DNA from: JAGDMJ01 sp963809695 | GTDB taxonomy: Bacteria; Bacteroidota; Ignavibacteria; UBA10030; UBA6906 | DNA length: 64,000 nucleotides | Assembly (NCBI GenBank): GCA_963809695.1 | Contig: CAWEKI010000007.1 | Location: 1 to 64,000, forward strand | Direction: 5' to 3' | Shown here: one piece after another, positions 41,048 to 50,873 of the stretch | Numbering within the stretch: position 1 is the first letter of the stretch | How the letters are laid out: each line of letters begins with the position of its first letter | Made by a program: the position numbers and the translations under genes | Notes under the pieces: generated by a model | What the model was told of the DNA's origin: nothing | The model's input: the letters and a program-made list of their open reading frames with translations, nothing else | The model's database searches: none

Positions 41048-44000
41048 TTATCTGCCGTGACATTGTTTGTATTTCTTTCCGCTGCCGCACGGGCAGGGGT
41101 CGTTGCGTCCAACTTTCTCGCCGACATGGATTGGCTGCGGTTTGCCGGGCTTTGCAGGAGAGGGGCCGGCAGCTGCGCCAGCCACAGGTTCCCGGTTCGC
41201 CTGGAATCCCATGCCGAGCGCGGAATCGTGCGTCGTGCGCATCTGCTGGGGGCGCTGCAGAGCGCGAACCGGCATCTGCTCGGCCTGCGCCGGGAAGAGG
41301 CGGAACACGGTGGTGATGATTTCCGTGTTGACAAGGTCAAGCAGCTCCATGAACATCCGGAAACCTTCCGTCTTGTACTCCACCAGCGGATCCTTCTGCC
41401 CGTACGCGCGGAGATGAATCCCTTCCTTCAGGTCATCCATCTCGCGGAGGTGATCCTTCCATTTCTCGTCGATGACCTGCAGGACCACCATTTTCTCGAT
41501 CTTTGCCATGATCTCGGAGCCAAGCTTCTCTTCCTTGCGTTTGTAGAATTCCGTCGCGGCTTTGACGATTTCCTGTTGTACGCCGTCATGGCCGATCTCC
41601 TGGAATCGGGCGGGAGTAATCTGAAGATCAACGAGTAGCTGCGCGCGCAGATCATTCTTGAGGCCCTCGATGTCCCCGTCATCGTAATATTTACCCACGA
41701 TCTTCTGGGCAAACTCCTCCAAAAGGTCAATGATATCGTCCTTGATGCGGTCGCTTACCAGGGCCCGTCGCCGGCGCGAGTAGATGACCTCGCGCTGCTG
41801 GTTCATCACGTTGTCATACTCCAGAAGCCGCTTGCGGATCCCGAAGTTGTTCTCTTCCACTTTCCGCTGGGCCCGTTCCACGGAGCGGGTGATCATCGAG
41901 TGCTGGATGACCTCTCCCTCTTTCAAACCCATCCGCTCCATGATGGAAGCGATGCGATCGCTTCCGAAGAGGCGCATGAGGTCGTCTTCGAGCGAGAGGA
42001 AGAAGAGTGACGAGCCCGGATCTCCCTGCCGTCCGGACCGGCCACGTAACTGGCGATCGATCCGGCGCGCTTCATGGCGCTCGGTGCCCACGATGTGCAA
42101 ACCGCCCGCCTCCCGAACGCCCGGCCCGAGCTTGATGTCCGTACCGCGCCCCGCCATGTTGGTGGCGATGGTCACAACACCCGGGAGCCCCGCATGCGAA
42201 ACGATCTCCGCCTCGCGCTGATGCTGTTTGGCATTCAGGACGTTGTGCGGCACGTTCTTTCGCTTGAGCATCCGGCTGATGGTCTCGGAGACCTCGACGC
42301 TGGTGGTGCCGACAAGCACCGGCCGGTTCTGTTCCTTCATCCTTTCGATTTCTTCGATGACGGCGTTGTACTTTTCACGCTTCGTTTTGTACACGACGTC
42401 GTTGACATCCGCGCGGACCATCGGCTTGTTGGTGGGAACCACCACCACATCCAGCTTGTAGATATCGAAGAACTCCCCGGCTTCCGTTTCCGCCGTACCG
42501 GTCATGCCCGCCAGTTTTTTGTACAAACGGAAATAATTCTGCAAGGTGATGGTCGCAAGCGTTTGCATGTCCCGCTCGACCTTTACACCCTCTTTCGCCT
42601 CGATGGCCTGGTGCAGACCATCCGAATACCGGCGCCCGGGCAGCAGCCGTCCCGTGAACTCATCCACGATCTGGACCTTGCCGTCATCGGTCACCACATA
42701 TTCGTCGTCCTTCGCATACAGCGAATAGGCGCGGAGCAGCTGGGTAACGGTATGGATCCGCTCGCTTCGTTCGGCATAGAGCAGGTTCGCCTCGTCTTTC
42801 CTTTGCTGCACCTGATCCTTCGTCAACGCATCGTTGTTTTCCAGGAGGCTGAATTCGGTCCCCAGGTCGGGGAGCACAAAGAAGTCCTTGTCCCCCACCA
42901 TCGGCGCGAGATAACCGCGCCCTTTCTCCGTGAGATTGATCTGATGGTTCTTCTCGTCAATCGCGTAGTAGAGTTCGTCGTCGATCTCGGGCATTCGGCG
43001 GGACTGGTCGCGAAGATACTCGCTTTCCGTATGCTGGACGAGTTTCTTGTTTGCAGGTTCGGTGAAGACTTTCAGCAAGCGTGGATGCTTCGGCAGACCG
43101 CGCGATGCACGCAGGAGCAGGACTCCTGCCTCAGCCTCTTTCGCTTCCGTAAGAAGCTTCTCGGCATCGGCAACGATCTTCGAGATGAACGTTCGCTGGG
43201 CCCCCACGATCCGCTCCACATACGGCCTCATCTCGTCGAATTTGTGGTCCTCGCTCTTGACCGGGCCGCTGATGATCAGCGGCGTCCGGGCCTCGTCGAT
43301 CAATACCGAGTCTACCTCGTCCACGATGGCGTAATAGTACTCCCGCTGGACAAGGTCCTCTTTGTCCACGACCATATTGTCGCGGAGGTAGTCAAACCCG
43401 AATTCGTTGTTGGTGCCATAGGTGATGTCGCAGGCGTATTCCTTCCTGCGCTGGAAAGAATCCATATGATTCTGGATGCACCCCACGGTCAACCCCAGGA
43501 ACTCGAACACCTGTCCCATCCAGACGGAATCACGCTTGGCAAGGTAGTCGTTGACAGTCACCAGGTGCACGCCGCGACCCGGGAGGGCATTCAGATAGAG
43601 AGGCATCGTAGCAACAAGCGTCTTCCCTTCCCCTGTCGCCATTTCAGAGATCTTCCCCTGGTGCAGTACGATTCCGCCGACAAGCTGCACATCGAAGGGG
43701 ACCATATCCCAGATCGACTTGTTCCCGAGCAGATCGAAGGAGGTCCCAACCAGCCTTCGGCACGCGTCTTTCACGACTGCAAAGGCTTCCGGCAGGATTT
43801 CCTCCAGTGTTTCCTTGGTAATCTCATCACGTTCCTTTTCGAGATCATCCTGCTCTTCCAGCAGCTTCTCTCGGACAGCTCCTTCCGGGTCCGTTTTCAA
43901 CTCCTCGCGAATTGCCGCAAGCCGTTCTTCAGTCTCCTTCAGGGCCTCTTGGATACGGGTCCGGAATTCGACGGTTTTTCCCCGGAGTTCTTCGTCAGAG

Positions 44001-44110
44001 AGGTCTTTCAATTTCTCGAAAATCTCGTTGATTTCCTCGATGACGGGCAATAACGCCTTGACATCTTTCTCGTGCTTGCTGGGAAAGAGTTTTTTAAGCG
44101 CACCTAACAT
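41048..44110 (-). CDS. secA: Protein translocase ATPase SecA
   Basis: The 1020-residue motor drives preproteins through SecYEG. Helicase-type motifs are visible: MATGEGKTLVATMPLYL (Walker A), VDEVDSVLIDEARTPL (Walker B), and TNMAGRGTDIKLGPGV with QLRGRSGRQGDPGSS. The C-terminus RNDPCPCGSGKKYKQCHGR is the zinc-binding SecB/lipid site. The length is over 100 residues above E. coli SecA. An insert around 290-430 (ADAEKLLTEAKEAEAGVLLLRASRGLPKHPRLL) is typical of Bacteroidota/Chlorobi SecA. AGGTGA lies upstream of the ATG. Confidence 0.98.
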   Translation of the reverse strand: MLGALKKLFPSKHEKDVKALLPVIEEINEIFEKLKDLSDEELRGKTVEFRTRIQEALKETEERLAAIREELKTDPEGAVREKLLEEQDDLEKERDEITKETLEEILPEAFAVVKDACRRLVGTSFDLLGNKSIWDMVPFDVQLVGGIVLHQGKISEMATGEGKTLVATMPLYLNALPGRGVHLVTVNDYLAKRDSVWMGQVFEFLGLTVGCIQNHMDSFQRRKEYACDITYGTNNEFGFDYLRDNMVVDKEDLVQREYYYAIVDEVDSVLIDEARTPLIISGPVKSEDHKFDEMRPYVERIVGAQRTFISKIVADAEKLLTEAKEAEAGVLLLRASRGLPKHPRLLKVFTEPANKKLVQHTESEYLRDQSRRMPEIDDELYYAIDEKNHQINLTEKGRGYLAPMVGDKDFFVLPDLGTEFSLLENNDALTKDQVQQRKDEANLLYAERSERIHTVTQLLRAYSLYAKDDEYVVTDDGKVQIVDEFTGRLLPGRRYSDGLHQAIEAKEGVKVERDMQTLATITLQNYFRLYKKLAGMTGTAETEAGEFFDIYKLDVVVVPTNKPMVRADVNDVVYKTKREKYNAVIEEIERMKEQNRPVLVGTTSVEVSETISRMLKRKNVPHNVLNAKQHQREAEIVSHAGLPGVVTIATNMAGRGTDIKLGPGVREAGGLHIVGTERHEARRIDRQLRGRSGRQGDPGSSLFFLSLEDDLMRLFGSDRIASIMERMGLKEGEVIQHSMITRSVERAQRKVEENNFGIRKRLLEYDNVMNQQREVIYSRRRRALVSDRIKDDIIDLLEEFAQKIVGKYYDDGDIEGLKNDLRAQLLVDLQITPARFQEIGHDGVQQEIVKAATEFYKRKEEKLGSEIMAKIEKMVVLQVIDEKWKDHLREMDDLKEGIHLRAYGQKDPLVEYKTEGFRMFMELLDLVNTEIITTVFRLFPAQAEQMPVRALQRPQQMRTTHDSALGMGFQANREPVAGAAAGPSPAKPGKPQPIHVGEKVGRNDPCPCGSGKKYKQCHGR

Positions 44111-44247
44111 TCATCACCTGATTGTAAATTGCAAAATATTGTTTAATATACAGAGAATACCCATGTCAATCAACATGATGCGGACGCATGGGTAAATCGT
44201 GGAACGTGCAAAGCAGGAATCCCAATGGTAAATCGCGTGTCACTGAA

Positions 44248-44291
44248 ACCGGGGTCAGACCGGGGTCAGACCGGGGTCAGGTCAGGGTCAG
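44248..44291. repeat. 11-bp tandem repeat (ACCGGGGTCAG)
   Basis: Three exact copies of ACCGGGGTCAG lie at 44248-44280. A fourth, degenerate copy follows at 44281-44291, then ACCCCCGTC. The GGGTCAGACCCC palindrome is a known feature of some REP-like elements near Y1-transposase genes, but no transposase is here. It sits just upstream of the dacB-like gene, in the gap with secA. Confidence 0.8.
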
Positions 44292-44317
44292 ACCCCCGTC
44301 TTGCGCTTGCGCATCGC

Positions 44318-45781
44318 ATGGCGTGGGTACTCGTGCTGTTCTGGAGTTTCTCCGCCGTCCTCCCCGGCTGCTCTTCGTCGCGTCAAACCGTGGAAAACAG
44401 AACGACACCCCCGGCCCGACAAATTCCCAGCATATCGCCCTCGCCGGAATTTAAAGCCCGGATCGACCAACTCCTGCCTGACTCCCTCTTTCCACCGTCC
44501 AATATCGCGATGATGGTGATTTCGCTCAAGGACAGCCAAATTCTCTATGCATTGAATCCCGATCTCCTTCTCATGCCTGCGTCCAACGAGAAATTGTTCA
44601 CTTCGGCGGCCGCACTTTCGGTTCTCGGGCCCAAGTACCGGTTCCTTACCCGCATAAGCGTGGACACGACCGACGTGCCGAGCATCTATATACAGGGAAG
44701 CGGCGATCCACTTCTCTCAACGGCTGACCTTGATTCACTGGCAGGCGCGGTGAGCACCATGTTGCCACACGACAAGGCCTGGCTCCTGGGGGGTGATGTC
44801 TCCTTGTTCGATGATGTTCCCTGGGGATCAGGTTGGATGTGGGACGACGAGGCCGACCCTGACGGCATGGCGATCACCCCCCTCTCGCTCAATGGCAACA
44901 CCGTGCGCATACGGATACGCGGCGGAGACAATCCTGCTGACACGCTCCAGGTGATCGTCGAGCCGGAGACGGGATACGTGACCATCGATAACAGAGGCAC
45001 GACCGCGGCGGACACCGCCGGGCAGCCCCTTCAGGTAACGCGCCGTCTGACGGAACAGTCCAACACCATCGTTATTGCCGGAACGCTCAGGCCCCGCGAT
45101 ACAGCCTCAGTGCGTGTCAGCGTCCGGGAACCGGCATGGTACACGCTGAGAGTGTTTTCCGAACGCCTGGTCAAATATGGAATCCGCTGCACAGGAATGG
45201 TCCTCGACACCATTCCTCCCACGGCCCAACCCCTCTGCACTTTCTCCCGCACCCTCGACACGGTGGTCACGAATATGAACAGGGTGAGCGACAACCTGTC
45301 GGCGGAGTGCCTGTTGAAGGCCATGGGTGCCGTCAGCAGGGGGGCGCCGGGCACGGCGGCATCCGGGATTTCTGCCATCAAGAATTTTCTCGCCGGGCAG
45401 GCCCTGGACACGACTCGTATGGTGATCGCAGATGGCTCCGGTGTGTCGAGGTATAATCTGAATACAGCGCGCCGCATTGCGGAGCTGCTCCAGGCCATGT
45501 ACCGGGACCAGGGCCTTTTCCAGATTTTCTACAATTCCCTCGCCGGTCCGGGGGAGCATGGGTCGCTTTCGCGCCGCATGAAAGGAACAACCGCGGAGGG
45601 GAATTTGCGCGCCAAGACTGGCACGCTGCGAGGCGCCGCGGCCTTTTCCGGGTATGTAACGGCAGCCGACGGAACAATGCTTGCCTTCTCCGTTATTATA
45701 CAAAACTTCTCCGGGGATCTTCGGTCATACCGGCTGGTCCAGGACAGGATCGGCGTGCTGCTCAGCCAGTGGAAGGAATGA
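44318..45781 (+). CDS. dacB: D-Ala-D-Ala carboxypeptidase/endopeptidase, PBP4-type (S13 family)
   Basis: The protein is about 487 residues and trims or cleaves peptidoglycan peptides in the periplasm. The penicillin-binding motifs are PASNEKLF (SxxK), VSDNLSAE (SxN) and RAKTGTL (KTG). The long insert between SxxK and SxN is the S13 hallmark. A signal segment ends LPGCSSS, so this copy is probably a lipoprotein, unlike typical soluble PBP4. The ATG at 44318 was chosen because it opens that signal; the frame runs up to 44225 through the tandem repeats. No strong ribosome site is visible. Confidence 0.9.
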   Translation: MAWVLVLFWSFSAVLPGCSSSRQTVENRTTPPARQIPSISPSPEFKARIDQLLPDSLFPPSNIAMMVISLKDSQILYALNPDLLLMPASNEKLFTSAAALSVLGPKYRFLTRISVDTTDVPSIYIQGSGDPLLSTADLDSLAGAVSTMLPHDKAWLLGGDVSLFDDVPWGSGWMWDDEADPDGMAITPLSLNGNTVRIRIRGGDNPADTLQVIVEPETGYVTIDNRGTTAADTAGQPLQVTRRLTEQSNTIVIAGTLRPRDTASVRVSVREPAWYTLRVFSERLVKYGIRCTGMVLDTIPPTAQPLCTFSRTLDTVVTNMNRVSDNLSAECLLKAMGAVSRGAPGTAASGISAIKNFLAGQALDTTRMVIADGSGVSRYNLNTARRIAELLQAMYRDQGLFQIFYNSLAGPGEHGSLSRRMKGTTAEGNLRAKTGTLRGAAAFSGYVTAADGTMLAFSVIIQNFSGDLRSYRLVQDRIGVLLSQWKE

Positions 45782-45783
45782 GT

Positions 45784-45821
45784 GAGACCCGCACAAGCCG
45801 TTCCGGTCATGTGCGGGTCTC
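45784..45821. terminator. Strong hairpin between convergent dacB-like and ftsH genes
   Basis: A perfect 12-bp stem, GAGACCCGCACA (45784-45795) with TGTGCGGGTCTC (45810-45821), begins 3 bp past the dacB-like stop. No T run follows on either strand. It may still act as an end for both converging transcripts. Confidence 0.7.
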
Positions 45822-45867
45822 TGGGGGGAGTGAGGCCTCGGTGAGGCATCACAGGCATTACGATTAA

Positions 45868-47691
45868 CTAATGTGTTGTTATGAAGGGGGATTCCGTTTC
45901 TTCCTTCATCGCTGCTTTCGACACGACGGCAAGCAGGCGGTCCTTGTCAATGGTTTCCTCTTCCAGGAGCACATCACGCAGATCGGCTAATGTCTGGCGC
46001 TGCGACCCGAGGATGCCCCGGGCACGCTCCATCTGGGCCAGCAGGATCGATTCCACTTCCTCGTCGATCCGTTCTTCCGTTCGAAGGCTGAACTCGCTCA
46101 GGAAATCGCCATGGCCCCTGTTGGACGAGCGCTCCAGGCAGACGACCGGGCCAAGCCGGCTCATGCCAAGCTGACGCACCATTTTTCGCGCAAGAGAGGT
46201 GGCACGCTCGATGTCGTTAGCGCTGCCGGAGGCAAATGACCCCAGGAGCAGTTCCTCCGCGATTCGCCCGGCCATCAGAACGGCAATTTGGGCTTCCAGG
46301 TACTCGCGAGAGTACATCAATCGGTCCCCTTCCGGCAGTTGCATCGTGACGCCCAGCGCCATCCCTCGCGGAATGATGGAAATCTTGTGGACCGGATCGG
46401 AGCCGGGAAGGTTGAGTGCCACCAGCGCATGTCCCCCTTCGTGGACAGCAATCCGGATCCTGTCCGCTTCTGTCAGGACGGCAGAAGTACGTTCTGCACC
46501 CAGGATCACCTTGTCACGCGCCATTTCGAAATCGTCCATGATCAACTCTTCCCGCTTCGAACGCGCGGCGTGGAGCGCTGCCTCGTTCACAAGGTTCGCC
46601 AGGTCCGCCCCGCTGAGACCGGGAGTGCCTCGCGCAATCCTGTGGAGATCCACTTCTTTCGCAAGCGGGGTGTTGCGGGTGTGCACCTCCAGGATCAGCC
46701 GGCGGCCCCGGATATCCGGACGATCGACGGTCACGCGCCTGTCGAACCTGCCGGGACGGAGCAGCGCCTGGTCCAGGACGTCCTGGCGGTTGGTCGCGGC
46801 CATGACCACAATACCGACCGTGGGATCGAAACCGTCCATCTCCACGAGCAATTGATTAAGTGCCTGTTCACGTTCTTCATTGTGTCCGCTGGATGGCCCG
46901 CCGCGCTGCCTTCCGATCGCGTCAATCTCATCGATGAACACAATGCACGGAGCGGCTTTGCGGGCATGGGCGAAGAGGTTTCTTACCCGCCGGGCGCCCA
47001 CACCCACGAACATTTCTACGAATTCTGACCCCGACATGGAGAAGAAGGGTACGCCAGCTTCCCCTGCCACTGCACGTGCCAGGAGCGTCTTGCCGGTTCC
47101 CGGGGGCCCCACGAGAAGCACCCCGCGAGGGATGCGTCCTCCAAGCCGGGTGAAGCGCTCGGGCTTGGAAAGGAACTCCACGATTTCCTGAAGCTCCTGC
47201 TTCGCCTCGTCGACGCCGTCGACATCTTCAAATTTCACCATTGTACGCTCGACGTTGACGGAGCGTTTCTGCTCCTTGCCAAAGTAGTTCGGGCTCCGCT
47301 TCACGAGAAAGAAGAAAAGCGCAACGAGCGACAGCCCCATGAACAACGAGGTGATGGCCTGAATTGTGTCAATACCACCGGTCGCGGCAAACCGGACCGG
47401 GATATGCGAACTTGCGAGCTTGTCGGCAAGCTTTGACTGCGTTTCCGTGTTTGGAATATCACTGGAGAATTTGGAGCCGTCAATGAGTTCCCCGGTCGCC
47501 TTCGCATCTTCCAGAAGCACGTTCTTTATCTGGCCGGCTTCGACCTTGCCCAGCAGCTCAGTGTAGTCAAGTGTCTGGATCTTTTCGGGAGACTTGCGGA
47601 CAAAGAAATACAACGAAATCATGAGGGCGACCAATGCGACGGAAACAATCAGAGGGATCCACCTCTTCGTCCTACCGCTCAAACCAGGCAT
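45868..47691 (-). CDS. ftsH: ATP-dependent zinc metalloprotease FtsH
   Basis: The protein is about 607 residues from ATG 47691 and is anchored by two helices near the N-terminus (WIPLIVSVALVALMISLYFF and a second near 120). The AAA domain has GPPGTGKTLLARAVAGEA (Walker A), FIDEIDAIG (Walker B) and the SRH region TNRQDVLDQALLRPGRFDR. The zinc site reads AVHEGGHALVA, that is HEGGH rather than the common HEAGH, with the third Asp ligand expected in the following helix (FASGSANDIERAT). It degrades membrane proteins and regulators. AGGA lies just upstream of the ATG. Confidence 0.97.
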   Translation of the reverse strand: MPGLSGRTKRWIPLIVSVALVALMISLYFFVRKSPEKIQTLDYTELLGKVEAGQIKNVLLEDAKATGELIDGSKFSSDIPNTETQSKLADKLASSHIPVRFAATGGIDTIQAITSLFMGLSLVALFFFLVKRSPNYFGKEQKRSVNVERTMVKFEDVDGVDEAKQELQEIVEFLSKPERFTRLGGRIPRGVLLVGPPGTGKTLLARAVAGEAGVPFFSMSGSEFVEMFVGVGARRVRNLFAHARKAAPCIVFIDEIDAIGRQRGGPSSGHNEEREQALNQLLVEMDGFDPTVGIVVMAATNRQDVLDQALLRPGRFDRRVTVDRPDIRGRRLILEVHTRNTPLAKEVDLHRIARGTPGLSGADLANLVNEAALHAARSKREELIMDDFEMARDKVILGAERTSAVLTEADRIRIAVHEGGHALVALNLPGSDPVHKISIIPRGMALGVTMQLPEGDRLMYSREYLEAQIAVLMAGRIAEELLLGSFASGSANDIERATSLARKMVRQLGMSRLGPVVCLERSSNRGHGDFLSEFSLRTEERIDEEVESILLAQMERARGILGSQRQTLADLRDVLLEEETIDKDRLLAVVSKAAMKEETESPFITTH

Positions 47692-47897
47692 ATCCTGCAG
47701 TCCTTGGTAAGTATGATCAGTGAGAATCAACCTGAAAAGGTACAAAGCCCGTACCACACTTGGGTTACAGGAAACTGGGGTAAAATTGCTGGATTAGAGA
47801 AAAAGTGCCGACAGGAAAGCGGGAGGATTGGGCAGTTTGTAGATATTTCTACACATGCGAAGACAGAGAGCCCTACCTTACCCACCATGGCCATTAT

Positions 47898-47926
47898 AGA
47901 AACAGGGCCGGGGTTCTCCCGGCCCT
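47898..47926 (-). terminator. Intrinsic terminator of the DUF4097 gene
   Basis: AGGGCCGGG (47904-47912) pairs with CCCGGCCCT (47918-47926), and GTTTCT follows on the minus strand. It is 34 bp past the DUF4097 gene stop and also separates it from the ftsH promoter region. Confidence 0.75.
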
Positions 47927-47960
47927 GATTGCTTACACCTGCTCGAGGAATGGATTGGAC

Positions 47961-48878
47961 CTATTCCAGGGCGTGGATCCTTATGTCTCCGCCGCTCGTG
48001 CGTGCATGAACGGTCTCTCCTCCTCCGTTAATCGCTCCCTTGATTCGGTTGTCACTGATCTTTCCGGACATGGTGATTGGCAGGTCGCACGTCACGTCGC
48101 CGCCGCTTGTGGAGGCGTCGATATTCGCGCTCGAATTCTTGGCCATGGCAAGGTCGATGTTGCCTCCGGAAGTTTCGACAAACACCCCTTTATTCGCATT
48201 TTTGAGCCTGACCGCCACATCCCCCCCTGAGGTTTCGGCTCGGACTCTTCCATCCACCTCACTCAGCCTGATGTTACCGCCTGACGTGCTCACATCCACA
48301 TCGCCGGCCACATTCGCCACTTTTACTTCGCCGCCGGAGGTCTCCATATCCAGTTTTCCCGTAATCCCCTCCGCATGCAGATTGCCACCGGAGGTGTGCA
48401 GATCCACCGATCCGTCCACCGTGACCACATCTATATTCCCACCCGACGTCCCGCCCTTCACCGTTCCTTTCAGTGTTGATACGGAGAGATTCCCTCCTGA
48501 AGTGCTCATATCCAGATTGTATTCGCGCGGCACGGATATCGTGTACCTAATATCCAGGTCGTGACTGTTGAACCCGAAGTTCCAGAATCCATGCCCTCTT
48601 TTGCTGCGGCCTTTTACTTCAACGCCCGAACCGGTCTGGTCGGCGGTAATTTCAAAATCATTGACGTCTCGCTCGTCACCCCGGAGTTCGGCAACCACCG
48701 ATACCTCGTTGTTTGAGCTCCCGGTTACCGTAACCGACCCGGCATCCGTGCTCAATCTGAATGTGCCTCCCGGGCTTACCGAAAATTTCCTTTCGAAGTG
48801 GCGGTCTGCTCCTGATGACGTTGCGGTCAGGAGGACGGAAAGGGCTATCAGCCAGTATGCTTTGGTCATTCGTTGCAT
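47961..48878 (-). CDS. DUF4097-family exported beta-helix-like protein
   Basis: The 305-residue product starts at ATG 48878 with AGGAGG upstream; the frame to 48965 is ignored. A signal peptide (YWLIALSVLLTATSSG) is followed by FSVSPGGTFRLSTDAGSVTVTGSSNNEVSV, typical of DUF4097. Nine copies of TSGG follow at roughly 19-22-residue spacing, reading TSGGN/D/E-I/V/L, which suggests a right-handed beta-solenoid. Members are putative adhesin or head-domain proteins of unknown role, exported to the periplasm or surface. It is divergent from the M28 peptidase gene. Confidence 0.88.
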   Translation of the reverse strand: MQRMTKAYWLIALSVLLTATSSGADRHFERKFSVSPGGTFRLSTDAGSVTVTGSSNNEVSVVAELRGDERDVNDFEITADQTGSGVEVKGRSKRGHGFWNFGFNSHDLDIRYTISVPREYNLDMSTSGGNLSVSTLKGTVKGGTSGGNIDVVTVDGSVDLHTSGGNLHAEGITGKLDMETSGGEVKVANVAGDVDVSTSGGNIRLSEVDGRVRAETSGGDVAVRLKNANKGVFVETSGGNIDLAMAKNSSANIDASTSGGDVTCDLPITMSGKISDNRIKGAINGGGETVHARTSGGDIRIHALE

Positions 48879-49024
48879 GGTGGTGCCTCCTAGGGTAATG
48901 AGCGCGATACAACAGTGGCATTTCAACTTATTAGTTAGACGCCCCTTCGCTCGAAAAAGTTGCATCTTTCAGAGGCATTGCTAAATTGAGGTGGATATCC
49001 ACAAATGTCCCGGTGGCACCGACC

Positions 49025-50002
49025 ATGCTTCGCCTCCCCTTTGCCAGTCTGATGCTTCTTTCGCTTTTGGGCTGTTCGCACGAACGGCCAGGACCGGCCC
49101 TGGTGGACCGGCAGGCGCAACATCCCCCTCTTCCCATGATGACCAGCGCAATTCCGGAATTCAACGGTAAGGACGCATTTGCGTTCCTCCTGCGGCAGAC
49201 CTCGTTCGGACCACGGAATCCCGGCTCACCGGGACACAGCAGCTGCCTGGAATACCTGGGCTCGACCTTACGGGGGCTTGCCGATACTGTGAGGCTGCAG
49301 GAATTTACCTATCCCGGCTATGCCGGCGAGCAACTCCACCTGACCAATATCATCGCGTCCTTTCATCCGGAACTCTCAGACCGGATTCTCCTGTGCGCGC
49401 ATTGGGACACGAGGCCGCGCGCAGAGCATGACCAGAACAAGAGCCTGCGCGACCAGCCAATCATCGGGGCAAATGACGGCGCAAGCGGCGTCGCCGTCCT
49501 GCTGGAGATCGCGGCCCTCTTGAAAAAAACACCCCCCCCTCTCGGCGTCGATATCGTGCTCTTCGACGGCGAAGATTACGGGAAGGAAGGGGATACGGAC
49601 ATGTATCTCCTTGGCTCACGCTATTTCGCTTCGAATCCGGATCACGGATACACTCCCCGGTTTGGCATTCTTCTCGACATGGTCGGCGACGCATTTCTCG
49701 AAATCCCACGGGAACAGAATTCCATGCGCTTCGCGCCTGATATCATGAATATGGTCTGGAGCAAGGCGCAGGAACTTGGCGTGACACAATTCCTGGATGC
49801 GCCAGGCGAAGAGATCATGGATGATCATCTGCCGCTCAACCAGGCGGGGATCAAGACCATCGACCTTATTGACTTCGACTATCCGGACCAGACCAATCGC
49901 TACTGGCATACTCACCAAGATACGCCCGACCACTGCAGCGAGGAGAGCCTGGAAGCCGTGGGTACCGTGATTACCAACGTTCTCTTCACGCAACAACCCT
50001 GA
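49025..50002 (+). CDS. M28-family metallopeptidase / glutaminyl-cyclase-like lipoprotein
   Basis: The protein is about 325 residues from ATG 49025, with the lipobox LLGC. A TTG at 48986 would add 13 residues. The two-zinc fold is seen in LCAHWDTRPRAE (His, Asp), GANDGASGVAVLLE (bridging Asp), VLFDGEDYGKEGD (catalytic Glu), LLDMVGD (Asp) and YWHTHQDTPDH (His). The pattern and length match M28 peptidases and the related glutaminyl-peptide cyclotransferases, so either activity is possible. It is first in a plus-strand set with prmA (3 bp gap) and the Ppx/GppA gene. Confidence 0.88.
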   Translation: MLRLPFASLMLLSLLGCSHERPGPALVDRQAQHPPLPMMTSAIPEFNGKDAFAFLLRQTSFGPRNPGSPGHSSCLEYLGSTLRGLADTVRLQEFTYPGYAGEQLHLTNIIASFHPELSDRILLCAHWDTRPRAEHDQNKSLRDQPIIGANDGASGVAVLLEIAALLKKTPPPLGVDIVLFDGEDYGKEGDTDMYLLGSRYFASNPDHGYTPRFGILLDMVGDAFLEIPREQNSMRFAPDIMNMVWSKAQELGVTQFLDAPGEEIMDDHLPLNQAGIKTIDLIDFDYPDQTNRYWHTHQDTPDHCSEESLEAVGTVITNVLFTQQP

Positions 50003-50005
50003 GTC

Positions 50006-50863
50006 ATGCCCGGGACATACATCGAGGTCGAGATCACGACCGATCCGCTTCTCTTTGACGACCTGGTCGGCATGCTCTCCGGCAGGGGATACGAAGGGTT
50101 CTGGGAAGAAGGGACGCGGCTTCGGGCATACATCAGGAGCGGATTCTGGGATGGGGCCCACCGCAGCGACCTGGAAGGATTCGCCTCCTCCCTCACTCAC
50201 CTCCACGCACTTCCTCCGCCTGCCATCACCACGCGCCTCATCGAAGATCAGAACTGGAACGCGCTTTGGGAAGCAGGCATCCAGCCCATCCGGGTCAGCG
50301 ACCGGATTATCGTGGCTCCGACCTGGCATCCATATGCGCCGGCGCCTGGAGAGATTGTTCTCATCATCGACCCGAAGATGTCATTTGGCACAGGGCATCA
50401 CGAAACGACGCGGCTGATGGTACAGCTGCTGGAAAAGCACCTCCGGCCGGGCGACACCATGCTCGACGTTGGAACAGGAACCGGCATCCTTGCCATCACG
50501 GGGGTCAAGCTCGGGGCTGCAGCAGCAATCGGGCTGGACAACGATGAGTGGTCGTTCGGCAACGCGCAGGAGAATGTGAAGCTGAATGGAGTCCAGGGCA
50601 CCGTCTCCATCGTGCTCGGAGAAATCGCTGGTCTTCCCGGGAATGGATTCGATCTCGTGGCGGCGAATATCCAGCGCGGAGTCATCGAACAGATCCTGCC
50701 GGAGATGCACCGAAGGCTCGCTGCCGGCGGGCGCATGCTTTTATCCGGGCTTCTCGATGTCGACCGGGAACCGATCCGGGCCGCGCTCGCTCCCCTTCAC
50801 CTCCGCGTCGTTGAAGAACTTCATGAGAAGGAGTGGATCGCTCTCACCGCAATGCACGGGTAA
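50006..50863 (+). CDS. prmA: Ribosomal protein L11 methyltransferase
   Basis: The 285-residue SAM enzyme trimethylates L11. After an N-terminal L11-recognition domain (MPGTYIEVEITTDPLLFDDLV), MSFGTGHHETTRLMVQLLE is the PrmA hallmark, followed by the SAM loop MLDVGTGTGILAI. FDLVAANIQRGVIEQILPE replaces the usual NI-L/A pattern with NIQ. Family length is about 290, so it is complete. It starts 3 bp after the M28 gene stop, which suggests coupling. Confidence 0.93.
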   Translation: MPGTYIEVEITTDPLLFDDLVGMLSGRGYEGFWEEGTRLRAYIRSGFWDGAHRSDLEGFASSLTHLHALPPPAITTRLIEDQNWNALWEAGIQPIRVSDRIIVAPTWHPYAPAPGEIVLIIDPKMSFGTGHHETTRLMVQLLEKHLRPGDTMLDVGTGTGILAITGVKLGAAAAIGLDNDEWSFGNAQENVKLNGVQGTVSIVLGEIAGLPGNGFDLVAANIQRGVIEQILPEMHRRLAAGGRMLLSGLLDVDREPIRAALAPLHLRVVEELHEKEWIALTAMHG

Positions 50864-50873
50864 GAAGTGCGCC

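Noticed and set aside
42074..44053. 659-codon plus-strand ORF opposite secA
   Set aside because: Antisense shadow of secA with a low-complexity His/Leu/Arg-rich translation and no start signals.
50586..50873. N-terminal extension of the Ppx/GppA protein
   Set aside because: It overlaps prmA in another frame; the real start MILSVVDIGTNT is at 50874 with normal family length.
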